From: Treponema sp. UBA6852
Lineage (GTDB): Bacteria > Spirochaetota > Spirochaetia > Treponematales > Treponemataceae
Length of the DNA stretch: 32,731 nt
NCBI GenBank assembly: GCA_002449305.1
Contig: DKDI01000012.1
Span: 1-32,731, forward strand
Direction of reading: 5' to 3'
The position numbers and the translations under genes are program-made. Position 1 is the first letter of the stretch, and the number at the start of each line of letters is the position of its first letter. Below, one piece after another: positions 1 through 7,456 of the stretch. The notes below the pieces were generated by a model that saw only the letters and a program-made list of their open reading frames with translations, did no database searches and was not told the DNA's origin.

Positions 1-58
1 AGCCTCCTTATGTTTAAATCTTGGCGGTGCTTCAGCATCGATAAGATTTAAACAGGCT
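1..58. repeat. Inverted repeat at left edge, possible terminator
   Basis: GTTTAAATCTT (12-22) pairs with AAGATTTAAAC (43-53), and outside it AGCCT (1-5) pairs with AGGCT (54-58). The loop can form a smaller GTGC/GCAT hairpin. A short T-run follows at 60-63. It may terminate a gene lying left of the window, but the left side is cut off. Confidence 0.5.
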
Positions 59-220
59 GTTTTGTAACGCAGTGAAAAATTTGCTGTTTTTGTTAGGCCT
101 CCTGCCCAAAATTCTTTGCAAGGGGTGCTGGAAGAAAGCGATAAAATCAGTTTTATTTAGCAATGAAATAAACTTTATGAATTATGATTATCAAGCTAAG
201 AATGGGACGTTTTTCAGTCC

Positions 221-306
221 AAAACAAAATGTTTTTCCGTTTAAAACAAAGTGTTTTTTCGTAAAAAACAAAATGTTTTTTCAAGAAAAACAAGTCATTT
301 TCAAGT
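221..306. repeat. Degenerate 21-22 bp tandem repeat, four units
   Basis: Units start near 221, 243, 263 and 285 and follow the pattern AAAACAAA(A/G)TGTTTTTTC plus a few bases. A partial fifth unit begins near 307. The first three units contain a near-perfect small palindrome (AAAACA, 3 nt, TGTTTT). There are no unique spacers, so this is not a CRISPR. It could be a protein-binding array or a slippage-generated repeat. Confidence 0.65.
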
Positions 307-479
307 TAAAAACGAGCTGAAAATTAATTTAATTGCTAAAAAATCAAGGTTTGACAAAGGCAATCGTTTTAGTGTTCCCTGCCGTTTCTCTGTTCAGGAT
401 TTTCTTTTGCAAGGATATAAAGATGAAGAATTATGGGTCGAATGTCGATTTTTAATAAAACAGCTACTAAACAGCCCAA

Positions 480-552
480 ATGTCGAGTTTTGATAAGAAC
501 AGTAATTTAAGTGTCATTCCCGATAATGACACTTAAATTTAAAACTCGACAT
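480..552. repeat. Nested inverted repeat, likely convergent terminator structure
   Basis: The outer arms are ATGTCGAGTTTT (480-491) and AAAACTCGACAT (541-552). The inner arms are a perfect 15 bp pair, 504-518 with 525-539, separated by 6 nt. The core 512-531 reads TGTCATTCCCGATAATGACA. It lies 18 bp beyond the stop of the minus-strand gene ending at 570, so it may terminate or stabilise that transcript. It shares its core ends with the element at 15313-15383. Confidence 0.65.
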
Positions 553-569
553 TCGATCTTATTTTTCTT

Positions 570-1721
570 TTAGCTCCATTCAGGGGAAGTCCAAAGGTTC
601 AGCTTTGTGCCGATTTTATTTTTTATTGCGCTGTCGTAGCAGAATCTTCCCCAGGCAACGTCTTCTGTTGGCATTCCGCCGACTGCGTAAACAATTATTT
701 GTTCATCGCTATCGCGAGCTTGTTTCTTGTTGTTTACAATATCGCCAATTTCTACCAAGTCTGATTCTTTTACAATGCCTTCTACAACTGCGTCGTAAAA
801 AGCCATGCCAATTAAGGTTGAAACGTTCTTTTGTGTTGGAGCAGGTTTTCCTTTTCCCCAGCCGACGTACATTTTGTAGTCATCGCTTACAAGCTTGAAT
901 TTTTTTGTGTCTTTCCAGCCTTCGTGGTTCATTAAAAGTGCGCTTGTGCTTATTACTAAAGCTCCACTTTTTATCCATTCATCTTTTAGGAAAGGATTGT
1001 CTTCATATTTTGCGGCATTTGTTGTTCCAAAATAAATAATGTCGCTGTCTTTTGCGGCGCTTTCGATTGAATCGCAAACAACAAAATTTTTGAATGTAGG
1101 GCAATATTCCTTGCAAAAATCTATAAATTCATTGATACCTTTTTCTGAGCGGCCTTTGATTTTTATTGTTGTTACAGAAGGTTTTTCTGTCGCGATTGCT
1201 AAGGCTGCGGTTCGTCCCATTACACCAGGACCTACAATTGTTGCAATTTTTGGCTCTTTTATGGAAAGATAGCGGATTCCAAGTCCTGGAACGGCTCCCG
1301 TTCGCATTGAACTTATAAGGTTTGCAGACATATATGCGTAAGGGGCGCCAGTTTCTGCATCAAGAAGTTGAAGCATTAAAACTGAGCGAGGCAATCCTTT
1401 TGAGCGGTTTGTTTGGTGAGAACCGTAAGTTTTTATTCCGCAGGTATGAAATTCTCCGCCTAGATATGCAGGCATCGCCATAAAGCGATAGTCAGGTCCA
1501 TTAAGAGGAAAATTCTTTATAGGAGAGCTTTCCGGGAACGACATTTTTAAGCCGTGCTCATTGCCGTTTGCTCCGCCCATTCGGTAATCTCCGTTTCCGA
1601 TTAGCGAAAAATGTTTTTCCATTACGTCGATGCAGTTTTTCATGTTTTTTACGCCGCATTTAATCAAATCTTTTTCGTTTAGAAACAGAATGTCGATATT
1701 AGGAAAAATGTTTTCATTCAT
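570..1721 (-). CDS. Ornithine cyclodeaminase / mu-crystallin family protein
   Basis: This is a 383-residue member of the ornithine cyclodeaminase/mu-crystallin family: NAD(P)-dependent enzymes that act on amino acids or ketimines, the classic reaction being L-ornithine to L-proline plus ammonia. A Rossmann nucleotide site GPGVMG is visible near residue 163, after a catalytic-domain half with the family's SxRTGAVPG-type segment (MRTGAVPGLG). At 383 residues it is longer than classical enzymes (about 330-350), with extra N-terminal sequence. The ATG at 1721 follows a strong GGAGG. It is divergent from the flavin/iron-sulfur dehydrogenase genes starting at 1861, which suggests a shared pathway. 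Whether ornithine is the true substrate cannot be told; cousins act as imine reductases or as partners of amine oxidases. Confidence 0.85.
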   Translation of the reverse strand: MNENIFPNIDILFLNEKDLIKCGVKNMKNCIDVMEKHFSLIGNGDYRMGGANGNEHGLKMSFPESSPIKNFPLNGPDYRFMAMPAYLGGEFHTCGIKTYGSHQTNRSKGLPRSVLMLQLLDAETGAPYAYMSANLISSMRTGAVPGLGIRYLSIKEPKIATIVGPGVMGRTAALAIATEKPSVTTIKIKGRSEKGINEFIDFCKEYCPTFKNFVVCDSIESAAKDSDIIYFGTTNAAKYEDNPFLKDEWIKSGALVISTSALLMNHEGWKDTKKFKLVSDDYKMYVGWGKGKPAPTQKNVSTLIGMAFYDAVVEGIVKESDLVEIGDIVNNKKQARDSDEQIIVYAVGGMPTEDVAWGRFCYDSAIKNKIGTKLNLWTSPEWS

Positions 1722-1770
1722 ATAAAACCTCCAAAGTGGTTCAGAAAATTATTTTTCAAAATCTTGATTC

Positions 1771-1798
1771 ATTATATTTGCCGAAAAAAAATTTCCAA
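1771..1798 (-). promoter_or_regulatory. Promoter of the ornithine cyclodeaminase-family gene
   Basis: On the minus strand, TTGGAA (1798-1793) is followed after 16 bp by a consensus TATAAT (1776-1771). The start codon is 50 nt downstream with a GGAGG, so the mRNA has a normal leader. The 139 bp gap also has to contain the promoter for the plus-strand operon at 1861, which I could not place with confidence. Confidence 0.65.
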
Positions 1799-1860
1799 TG
1801 CGAATTTTTACAAGAAAAATAAAAATTTTAGTTTTACATTGTTGCAAAGTGAGGTTGAAC

Positions 1861-2178
1861 ATGGAACGTATAGCAGAACATCCTATTTTAGGAGTTCCTG
1901 AAAAAGGGGAACTCGTAACGTTTATATTTGACGGAAAAGAAATGCAAGGGTATGAGGGTGAGCCGATTGCAATGGCCTTGCGTGCGGCAGGAATTTTAAA
2001 GCACAGAGAAACTTCTAAATTGCATAAACCAAGAGGAATTTTTTGTGCTATTGGGCGTTGCACAGACTGCGTAATGGTTGTCGATGGCGTTCCAAATACT
2101 AGGACTTGCATAACTCCTTTAAAAGCCGGAATGAAAGTTCAAACTCAGTATGGATGTTCGGCTGAAAAAACTTGGTAA
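1861..2178 (+). CDS. (2Fe-2S) ferredoxin-like subunit of amino-acid dehydrogenase
   Basis: This 105-residue protein has a plant-type [2Fe-2S] motif: C62-x4-C67-x2-C70 and C83. It matches the small iron-sulfur subunit of multi-subunit flavin amine/amino-acid dehydrogenases (hydrogen cyanide synthase HcnA, D-hydroxyproline dehydrogenase and opine oxidase small subunits), which wires electrons between flavin subunits. The ATG at 1861 is chosen because GTGAGG lies about 8 nt upstream; an open frame extends further 5' (to 1798) without a ribosome site. It is the first gene of a run of four on the plus strand, and its end is 13 bp from the next start. Confidence 0.85.
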   Translation: MERIAEHPILGVPEKGELVTFIFDGKEMQGYEGEPIAMALRAAGILKHRETSKLHKPRGIFCAIGRCTDCVMVVDGVPNTRTCITPLKAGMKVQTQYGCSAEKTW

Positions 2179-2191
2179 GGCGGAAACAAAT

Positions 2192-3769
2192 ATGGAAAGA
2201 TATGATTTGATTGTAATTGGCGCAGGACCTGCTGGTCTTAGCGCAGGAATAGAAGCGGCTAAGCACGGAATGAATGTTATGATTTTTGATGAAAACCATA
2301 AACCGGGCGGACAGCTTTTTAAGCAGATTCATAAATTTTTTGGTTCAAAAGAGCATAAAGCAAAAATCCGCGGATTTAATATTGGAACGGAACTTTTAAA
2401 AGAAGCGGAAGAAGTTGGCGTTAAGGTAAAACTGGATGCGACTGTAACTGGCATTTTTGAAAACAAGGAAGTTACTGTAAATCATGATGGCGCGATTCAT
2501 CATTACAAAGGTTCAAGTGTGATTATTGCCACCGGTGCGGCGGAAAACATGGTTCCTTTTGAAGGATGGACTTTGCCGGGCGTTATTGGAGCTGGAGCGG
2601 CTCAGACAATGATGAATCTGCACGGTGTAAAGCCTGGAAAAAAGATTCTTATGCTTGGAAGCGGAAACGTTGGCCTTGTTGTTAGTTTTCAGCTGCTGCA
2701 GGCAGGCTGCGAAGTTGTTGCATTAGTTGACGCAGCTCCTAGAATCGGCGGTTATGGCGTTCATGCGGCAAAGGTTGCCCGAACCGGAGTTCCGTTTTTT
2801 CTGGGTTATACAATCAAAAAAGTTGAAGGAACTGAAAAAGTTGAAGGTGTAACAATCGGCAAGGTTGACGAGCATTTTAAGATTATTCCGGGAACAGAAA
2901 TTCATTTTGATGTTGACACAATTTGTGTTGCGGTTGGTCTTTCGCCAATGAGTCAGCTTTTGAAAATGTCTGGCTGTGCAATGGAAGATAATCCAAGACG
3001 TGGCGGGCAAGTTCCGATTGTTGATGAATATGGCGAAACTTCTGTTCCTTGTCTTTTTGCGGCAGGAGATGTAAGCGGAATTGAAGAAGCAAGTTCTGCG
3101 ATGATAAAAGGACGAATGGCAGGTTTGCGCGCCGCCTATAAGACAGGATTTGCAGAAGAAAATTTGATGGAGCAGAACGAGTCTTTGTTTGAAAAAGATT
3201 TGGACAGTTTGCGCCAGGGAATGTTTGCTCCTTGCAACCGTGGAAAACTGATTGAAAAGACAGACGAGGGAATTCCGGTTTCAAAAAATCTGCTTGCAAA
3301 AGGTTTTGTGGCGGATGAAGAGATTGAACGCTTTCCGGGAGTTACGCACCAAAAAGGAATACATCCGGTAATTGAATGTACGCAGAATATTCCTTGCAAT
3401 CCGTGCCAGGACGCGTGCAGAAAAAATTGTATAAAAATCGGTTCGTGCATTACAGCCTTGCCAGTGGTTGCGCAAAACTGCGGTTGTACAGGCTGCGGAA
3501 TGTGCGTTGCAAGCTGTTCAGGCCAGGCGATTTTTCTTGTTGATGAAGATTTTGAGCCGGGGTTCACGAGCATTACGATTCCGTATGAATTTTTGCCTAT
3601 TCCAGAAAAAGGAGCTATGGGAAAAGCTTTAAGCCGAAAAGGGGATGTCCTTTGCGATGCGGAAATTGTTGGCGTAAGAACGGCAGCTGCTTTTGACCAC
3701 ACATATTTACTTACAATGAAAGTTCCAAACGAGTTTGGCTATAAAGCCCGCTTTTGGAAAAAGAGCTAG
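2192..3769 (+). CDS. FAD/NAD-dependent dehydrogenase alpha subunit with C-terminal iron-sulfur domain
   Basis: This 525-residue pyridine-nucleotide-disulfide-oxidoreductase-type protein resembles HcnB, the OoxA/NoxA opine oxidase subunits and the alpha subunit of archaeal proline dehydrogenase. FAD site GAGPAG is at residues 10-15 and a second dinucleotide site GSGNVG at about 155-160. After residue 390 comes a cysteine-rich domain (CTQNIPCNPCQDAC, then CGCTGCGMCVASC, a CxxCxxCxxxC 4Fe-4S motif), so the chain carries both flavin and iron-sulfur clusters. The ATG at 2192 is preferred over an upstream in-frame ATG (2150) that would overlap the previous gene and lacks a ribosome site. It probably passes electrons from the beta subunit (4190) to NAD+ or a ferredoxin-like acceptor. 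Substrate unknown. Confidence 0.85.
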   Translation: MERYDLIVIGAGPAGLSAGIEAAKHGMNVMIFDENHKPGGQLFKQIHKFFGSKEHKAKIRGFNIGTELLKEAEEVGVKVKLDATVTGIFENKEVTVNHDGAIHHYKGSSVIIATGAAENMVPFEGWTLPGVIGAGAAQTMMNLHGVKPGKKILMLGSGNVGLVVSFQLLQAGCEVVALVDAAPRIGGYGVHAAKVARTGVPFFLGYTIKKVEGTEKVEGVTIGKVDEHFKIIPGTEIHFDVDTICVAVGLSPMSQLLKMSGCAMEDNPRRGGQVPIVDEYGETSVPCLFAAGDVSGIEEASSAMIKGRMAGLRAAYKTGFAEENLMEQNESLFEKDLDSLRQGMFAPCNRGKLIEKTDEGIPVSKNLLAKGFVADEEIERFPGVTHQKGIHPVIECTQNIPCNPCQDACRKNCIKIGSCITALPVVAQNCGCTGCGMCVASCSGQAIFLVDEDFEPGFTSITIPYEFLPIPEKGAMGKALSRKGDVLCDAEIVGVRTAAAFDHTYLLTMKVPNEFGYKARFWKKS

Positions 3770-3845
3770 GCGGGGCGTTACGGGGTGTCCCCGTTAGAAG
3801 GGGTAGGTGGCGACGAAGTGCCGCCGAGGGGAAGACCTGCCCCCC
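3770..3845. repeat. GC-rich structured insert inside the dehydrogenase operon
   Basis: A strikingly G+C-rich block fills most of the 104 bp gap between two genes of an otherwise AT-rich, tightly spaced operon. It can fold as ACGGGG/CCCCGT (3780-3785 with 3789-3794) and GGTGGC/GCCGCC (3806-3811 with 3820-3825). Alternatively GGGGTAGGT (3800-3808) can pair with ACCTGCCCC (from 3836). The composition suggests a small mobile or REP-like element. No other copy is present in this window. Confidence 0.55.
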
Positions 3846-3873
3846 CAAAAAAAAATGATGGAGATTAAAAATT

Positions 3874-4188
3874 ATGATGAATGATAGATTGCGCGATATT
3901 GGAGAATTTGTTCCGGGACCTGATGATGATTTGGTGATTTGCCGATGCGAGGAAATAACGAAAGGTGAAATAAGGCGGGCTGTTCACGATGGAATGTTTA
4001 CAATGCAGGAAATAAGGCGATATTTGCGCGCCGGAATGGGACTTTGCCAGGGACAGACTTGTTCAAAACTTGTAAAAGGAATTGTTGCCGCTGAACAAAA
4101 AGTAAGCCCGGCAACAGTAAATCCTGCAACAAGCAGGGGTCCAATCAGACCAACAGAAATGAACACTTTAGCAAGCGAGGTATTGTGA
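3874..4188 (+). CDS. BFD-like [2Fe-2S]-binding subunit
   Basis: This 104-residue protein is built around a bacterioferritin-associated-ferredoxin-like fold, with C23-x-C25 and C58-x4-C63 as cluster ligands (VICRCEE and GLCQGQTC). In related multi-subunit amine and opine oxidases this domain is often fused to the alpha subunit; here it is a separate gene. The ATG at 3874 follows GGAG by 9 nt. The stop is one base from the next start (TGA-TA-TG spacing), so translation is probably coupled. The last 25 residues (Pro/Thr-rich) look disordered. Confidence 0.85.
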   Translation: MMNDRLRDIGEFVPGPDDDLVICRCEEITKGEIRRAVHDGMFTMQEIRRYLRAGMGLCQGQTCSKLVKGIVAAEQKVSPATVNPATSRGPIRPTEMNTLASEVL

Positions 4189-4189
4189 T

Positions 4190-5329
4190 ATGAAAACAAA
4201 GGCTGATGTTATTGTAATTGGAGCTGGAATTGTTGGAAATGCCACGGCGTATTATCTTGCCAAAAAAGGAAAAAGTGTAATTGTTCTGGAAGCGAGCGAC
4301 TATATTGGAAACGGAGGCTCTTCTCGTAATGGAGGAGGCGTTCGTCAGTCCGGGCGAAATGTAAAAGAACTGCCGCTCATGGTTTGGGGCGTAAAAAATA
4401 TCTGGCCGGGATTAAGCGCGGAGCTTGGCGTTGACACTGAATATACGCAGGAAGGAAATCTTCGTCTTGGAAAAACAGAAGAACATTTAAAGATTCTGCA
4501 AAAACTTGCGGACAATGCTGTAAAATGCGGTGTTGATGTAAAGATGATTAATGCCGAGGAAGTGAAAAAAATCAATCCGTATATGAGCGATGCAGTTGTT
4601 GGAGCTTCCTGGTGTGCAACTGATGGGCATGCGAATCCGCTTACGACGACTTTAGGTTTTTATAAATGCGCAAGAAAACTTGGAGCTGATTTTATAACGG
4701 GCGCGCCAGTTTCTAGAATTGTTTTAAAAGCTGGAAAGGTTTGCGGTGTTGAAGCGGAAGGTCAGTTTTTTGAGGCGGAAAATGTTGTTGTTGCCGCTGG
4801 TTACGAAAGCAATCCGATTTTGAATACAGTTGGAATTACAATTCCTATGAAAAAAAAGCGGTTGCAGTGTCTTGTAACGGAAGCGCAGCCACAGATGTTC
4901 AAGCAGATGCTGGGAACGGCAATGGCTGATTTTTATGGTCATCAGACAAAGCACGGTTCGTTTGTTTTTGGCGGACACGATGGATATGAAGATTTTGCAA
5001 ACCCGGAATTAGAAAGCAATGAATATCCGCCAAGCACTGCTGATTTTACAAGCGCGTGCGCAAGAGGAATTCTTGGATATTTTCCGCGTCTTGCAAATGC
5101 AAAAATTGTTCGTTCTTGGGCTGGCTATGAAGATTTGGCGAGCGATGGTGTTTGCACTGTAAGCAAGGTTGATGAAGTTCCGGGTTTGTATGTTGAATGC
5201 AGTTTTTCAGGACACGGATTTGGAATTGGACCGAGTGCGGCTTTTAATATTTCTGAATTGATTTGCACAGGAACTTGCCCTGCGGATATAAGCACATTGC
5301 GTTACAATCGGTTTAAGCCTGCGTTGTAA
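4190..5329 (+). CDS. FAD-dependent amino-acid oxidoreductase (DAO family), beta subunit
   Basis: This 379-residue member of the D-amino-acid oxidase/sarcosine oxidase beta/HcnC family oxidises a C-N bond of an amino acid, N-alkyl amino acid or amine. FAD site GAGIVG is at residues 11-16, the family segment SSRNGGGVRQSGR lies near residue 45, and the C-terminal FAD-contacting segment FSGHGFGIGPSAA lies near residue 345. It is probably the catalytic subunit of the complex with the genes at 1861, 2192 and 3874. AGCGAGG just upstream serves as ribosome site. The ORF length is normal for the family. The substrate could be proline, hydroxyproline, sarcosine, an opine or another secondary amine; sequence alone does not decide. 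Confidence 0.85.
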   Translation: MKTKADVIVIGAGIVGNATAYYLAKKGKSVIVLEASDYIGNGGSSRNGGGVRQSGRNVKELPLMVWGVKNIWPGLSAELGVDTEYTQEGNLRLGKTEEHLKILQKLADNAVKCGVDVKMINAEEVKKINPYMSDAVVGASWCATDGHANPLTTTLGFYKCARKLGADFITGAPVSRIVLKAGKVCGVEAEGQFFEAENVVVAAGYESNPILNTVGITIPMKKKRLQCLVTEAQPQMFKQMLGTAMADFYGHQTKHGSFVFGGHDGYEDFANPELESNEYPPSTADFTSACARGILGYFPRLANAKIVRSWAGYEDLASDGVCTVSKVDEVPGLYVECSFSGHGFGIGPSAAFNISELICTGTCPADISTLRYNRFKPAL

Positions 5330-5356
5330 AGTTAATTGTTGCTTATTGAGAAAATA

Positions 5357-5385
5357 TTGACAAAATAAAATCCGTTTGCTAATGT
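5357..5385 (+). promoter_or_regulatory. Candidate promoter of the AraC regulator gene
   Basis: A perfect -35 TTGACA (5357-5362) is followed after 17 bp by TAATGT (5380-5385), a weak -10. Transcription would start near 5392, only about 9 nt before the hairpin at 5401-5434. Confidence 0.55.
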
Positions 5386-5400
5386 TTTTATAGATATGGC

Positions 5401-5437
5401 AAAGACGTCAGAACTCTAGGGTTTTGGCGTCTTTTTT
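5401..5437 (+). terminator. Rho-independent terminator or leader attenuator before the AraC gene
   Basis: A 15 bp stem (5401-5415 with 5420-5434, some G-T pairs) is closed by the tetraloop CTAG and followed by a T-run (5432-5437). It can end the dehydrogenase operon (stop at 5329). Because a promoter-like sequence lies just upstream, it may also act as an attenuator for the AraC gene 30 bp downstream. Confidence 0.75.
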
Positions 5438-5467
5438 GTTTTAAATCTGATTTTGGCGAGGCGGACT

Positions 5468-6286
5468 ATGAAAGAAGAAAAATTGCATATTCATACGATT
5501 CAGTCATATCTGGTTATGGAAACAGAAAAATTTTATCAGAAAATTATGGCTGATTTTGGAATTTCTCATTTTTATAGTTTTCATACTGATTCAGAAAAAA
5601 AAGTTCCGTTTTTGGAGGATAGCTGCTCGAACATTTTGTTTGAATATTCTGGAAACAATATGAATTCTTTTGTAATCGGAAATTCGGGAAAACTTCAGAC
5701 TTTGACTTTGAAAAGAAACTGCGAATACTTTGGAATTCGTTTTCAGCCGGGCGCAAATCCGTTTTTTGAAAATCAGGAAGTAAAGGATTTGGTCGGACAA
5801 AGAATTGATTTGTGTAATTTTGACATTTTAACAAATCTTTCTGAAAAAATGTCGGAACAGAATACTTTTACAAACAGAATGTGTACTTTTATGGAAGAAT
5901 ATCGGAACTGGCTAAAAACAACGCAAAGCGGGCAGAAGCATTTGTTTTTTCAGATGGTGGATTTGATTGTCAAAAAAGACGGGCTTTTAAAAATCAGCGA
6001 GTTGATTGACTACACAGGTTATTCTTCGCGCTACATAAATCTTTTGTTTGAAACATTTTTGGGCTGCAGCGCAAAACAATTCTGCAAAAACGTAAAAATG
6101 CACACAATCATAAATGAGTTGAACCGCACGGATATTGATTCGTTCCCAAATTTTTCCAGCAAGTTTGATTTTTACGATCAAAGTCATTTTGTTCATTCGT
6201 TCAAGGAATTTACAGGAGTTTCTCCAAAGGAATATGTGAATCAGGTGAGGAAAAGTTCGTACAAGACAAAGATTGTTGATTTTTAA
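5468..6286 (+). CDS. AraC-family transcriptional regulator
   Basis: This 272-residue protein has an N-terminal sensing region and a C-terminal AraC/XylS double helix-turn-helix. The second HTH shows the family signature (FYDQSHFVHSFKEFTGVSPKEY split as FYDQSHFVHSFK and EFTGVSPKEY) near residues 232-253. A segment LGIRFxPG-like (FGIRFQPGANPFF) near residue 95 is typical of one AraC subgroup. The ATG at 5468 has GCGAGG upstream; a TTG at 5453 is in frame but would place the ribosome site inside the gene. Lying between the dehydrogenase operon and the ABC transporter, it is the likely local regulator, perhaps sensing the imported substrate. Confidence 0.9.
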   Translation: MKEEKLHIHTIQSYLVMETEKFYQKIMADFGISHFYSFHTDSEKKVPFLEDSCSNILFEYSGNNMNSFVIGNSGKLQTLTLKRNCEYFGIRFQPGANPFFENQEVKDLVGQRIDLCNFDILTNLSEKMSEQNTFTNRMCTFMEEYRNWLKTTQSGQKHLFFQMVDLIVKKDGLLKISELIDYTGYSSRYINLLFETFLGCSAKQFCKNVKMHTIINELNRTDIDSFPNFSSKFDFYDQSHFVHSFKEFTGVSPKEYVNQVRKSSYKTKIVDF

Positions 6287-6306
6287 ATAAGCATTTATTG
6301 CGATTT

Positions 6307-6337
6307 TTTACAATTCAAAAAAGAAGAAAAATATTAT
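6307..6337 (+). promoter_or_regulatory. Candidate promoter of the ABC transporter operon
   Basis: TTTACA (6307-6312) and TATTAT (6332-6337, or the overlapping copy at 6335-6340) lie before the transporter genes. The spacer is 19 or 22 bp, longer than ideal, so the call is tentative. Transcription would begin only a few bases before the hairpin at 6350. Confidence 0.4.
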
Positions 6338-6349
6338 TATTCTGATAAC

Positions 6350-6410
6350 AAAGGCGTTGAAAGAATCCCAAGGGCAAGATGGGCTTTATGGAATTTTTTG
6401 ACGCTTTTTT
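6350..6410 (+). terminator. Long hairpin with T-run before the binding-protein gene
   Basis: AAAGGCGTTGAAAGA (6350-6364) pairs with 6394-6408 including several G-T pairs, extended by ATCC/GGA on the inside, and ends in six T (6405-6410). It can terminate AraC transcription. Its position between a promoter-like sequence and the binding-protein gene, mirroring 5357-5437, also allows an attenuator or small-RNA role. Confidence 0.7.
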
Positions 6411-6434
6411 ATTTTCGTGAAAGCGAGGTGAACT

Positions 6435-7349
6435 ATGAAAAAGACAGTTAGAAACTTTATTTTTGGTGTTGGACTTGTTTGCATGGCAGTTGCATTAAAT
6501 TCTTGCAGCAAGAAAAAAGCGGAAGTTAAATATGAATATACAGGAAAGCCTGAGTATGCAGAATTTGCAAATCAAGTAAAGGGTGTCTTGAAAGTCGGAA
6601 TTGAATGTGCCTACGCTCCGTTCAACTGGACGCAGCCGACAAAAGAAATTCCCGGGCATCCAGAACTGACTGCCGAGCCGATTTATGGTTCTGCAGATTA
6701 CACTTACGGTTATGATGTTATTTTTTCAAAATTGCTTGCCGATGAAATGGGGCTTAAACTTGAAATTCACAAGAACGACTGGGCTTCAATTTGGATGGGC
6801 TTAAAAGCAGGCGATTATGACCTTGTTGAGTCAGGAAGTATTTATTCTGAAGAACGAGATACTTTTCTTGATTACATTGATCCTTACTACAACAGATTCA
6901 ATGTTATCGTTGTAAAAAAAGGAAGTCCTTATGAAAAATACACAAGGCTTGAACAATTTAAAGGGTTGAAATTTACAACGCAGATTAACACGAACTGGCC
7001 GGCATATATTAATCAAGTTCCAGAACCTGTAATTCTTCCGTATCCAGACACTTGCACAGAGGTAATTATGAAAGTTGCGATGGGCGATGTTGACTGCGGT
7101 GTAATGGACTGGCCGACAGCTTATTCAGGTTGTCTTTCAAATCCAAATGTTGTTATCTGCCAGCTTGAAAAGGGGTACGATTTTATAACGCCGGAAGGAG
7201 CTTCTGATGTCTGCACGCCTTCTGTAATCGAAGGAAATACAGTTGCGGTAGAAGCTCTTAAAACTGCAATGCACGCAATTGGCTGGAATCAGGAACTTAT
7301 GGATAAGTATATGAAATTGGCTATTGAAACACAGCCATTGAGCAACTAA
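6435..7349 (+). CDS. Polar amino-acid ABC transporter substrate-binding lipoprotein
   Basis: This 304-residue lipoprotein has a signal peptide with a lipobox ending ALNSC, giving Cys24 as the acylated N-terminus. It belongs to the SBP family 3 (polar amino acids, opines): the first strand VLKVGIECAYAPFNW at about residues 51-65 is characteristic, and the GYDVIFSKLLADEMG and LKAGDYDLVESGS segments follow in order. It captures the substrate outside the inner membrane for the permease at 7457 and ATPase at 8236. GCGAGGTGA lies just upstream of the ATG. The ligand is not predictable; family members bind His, Gln, Arg, Cys, octopine and others. Confidence 0.9.
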   Translation: MKKTVRNFIFGVGLVCMAVALNSCSKKKAEVKYEYTGKPEYAEFANQVKGVLKVGIECAYAPFNWTQPTKEIPGHPELTAEPIYGSADYTYGYDVIFSKLLADEMGLKLEIHKNDWASIWMGLKAGDYDLVESGSIYSEERDTFLDYIDPYYNRFNVIVVKKGSPYEKYTRLEQFKGLKFTTQINTNWPAYINQVPEPVILPYPDTCTEVIMKVAMGDVDCGVMDWPTAYSGCLSNPNVVICQLEKGYDFITPEGASDVCTPSVIEGNTVAVEALKTAMHAIGWNQELMDKYMKLAIETQPLSN

Positions 7350-7366
7350 TTTAGCAATTAAAAATC

Positions 7367-7410
7367 TTGTGCTGTAAAAACTGAATGATTAATCAATTTT
7401 TGCAGCACAA
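7367..7410 (+). promoter_or_regulatory. Intra-operon hairpin between binding protein and permease
   Basis: TTGTGCTGTAAAAA (7367-7380) pairs with TTTTTGCAGCACAA (7397-7410) with one mismatch and a 16 nt loop. No T-run follows, so it is more likely an mRNA stabiliser or processing site that keeps binding-protein levels above permease levels than a full terminator. Confidence 0.6.
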
Positions 7411-7456
7411 ACTGTGATTTTCTCCATCCGTGGCTTGCCGCTAACGCGGAGTTCTT

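Larger units (their letters stand above)
1..569. other. Gene-free repeat-rich intergenic region
   Basis: This stretch carries short open frames but none with a convincing ribosome site, recognisable domain or normal composition; the frame through 72-320 mostly translates the repeat itself. It holds an inverted repeat near the left edge (12-22 with 43-53), a degenerate 21-22 bp tandem repeat (221-306), two direct copies of a TCGAATGTCGA-type repeat (436-463 and 476-502), and a nested inverted repeat (480-552) that reaches almost to the stop of the converging gene. I see no coding function here. Confidence 0.7.

Noticed and set aside
221..316. Possible CRISPR array
   Set aside because: The units are contiguous and degenerate with no unique spacers, and no cas gene is present.
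72..493. Two open frames of about 80 codons in the left intergenic region
   Set aside because: They translate the AAAACAAAATGTTTT repeat into Lys/Phe-rich sequence, overlap each other, and lack ribosome sites and family features.
3770..3860. Integron attC-like site, prompted by GTTAC and GTTAGAA strings
   Set aside because: The paired core sites and spacing of attC are not met, and no integrase or cassette pattern is seen.
5401..5434. CTAGGG in the hairpin suggested a guanidine-I (ykkC) riboswitch
   Set aside because: Only this short string matches; the stretch is too short and lacks the other conserved parts of that aptamer. A terminator explains it.
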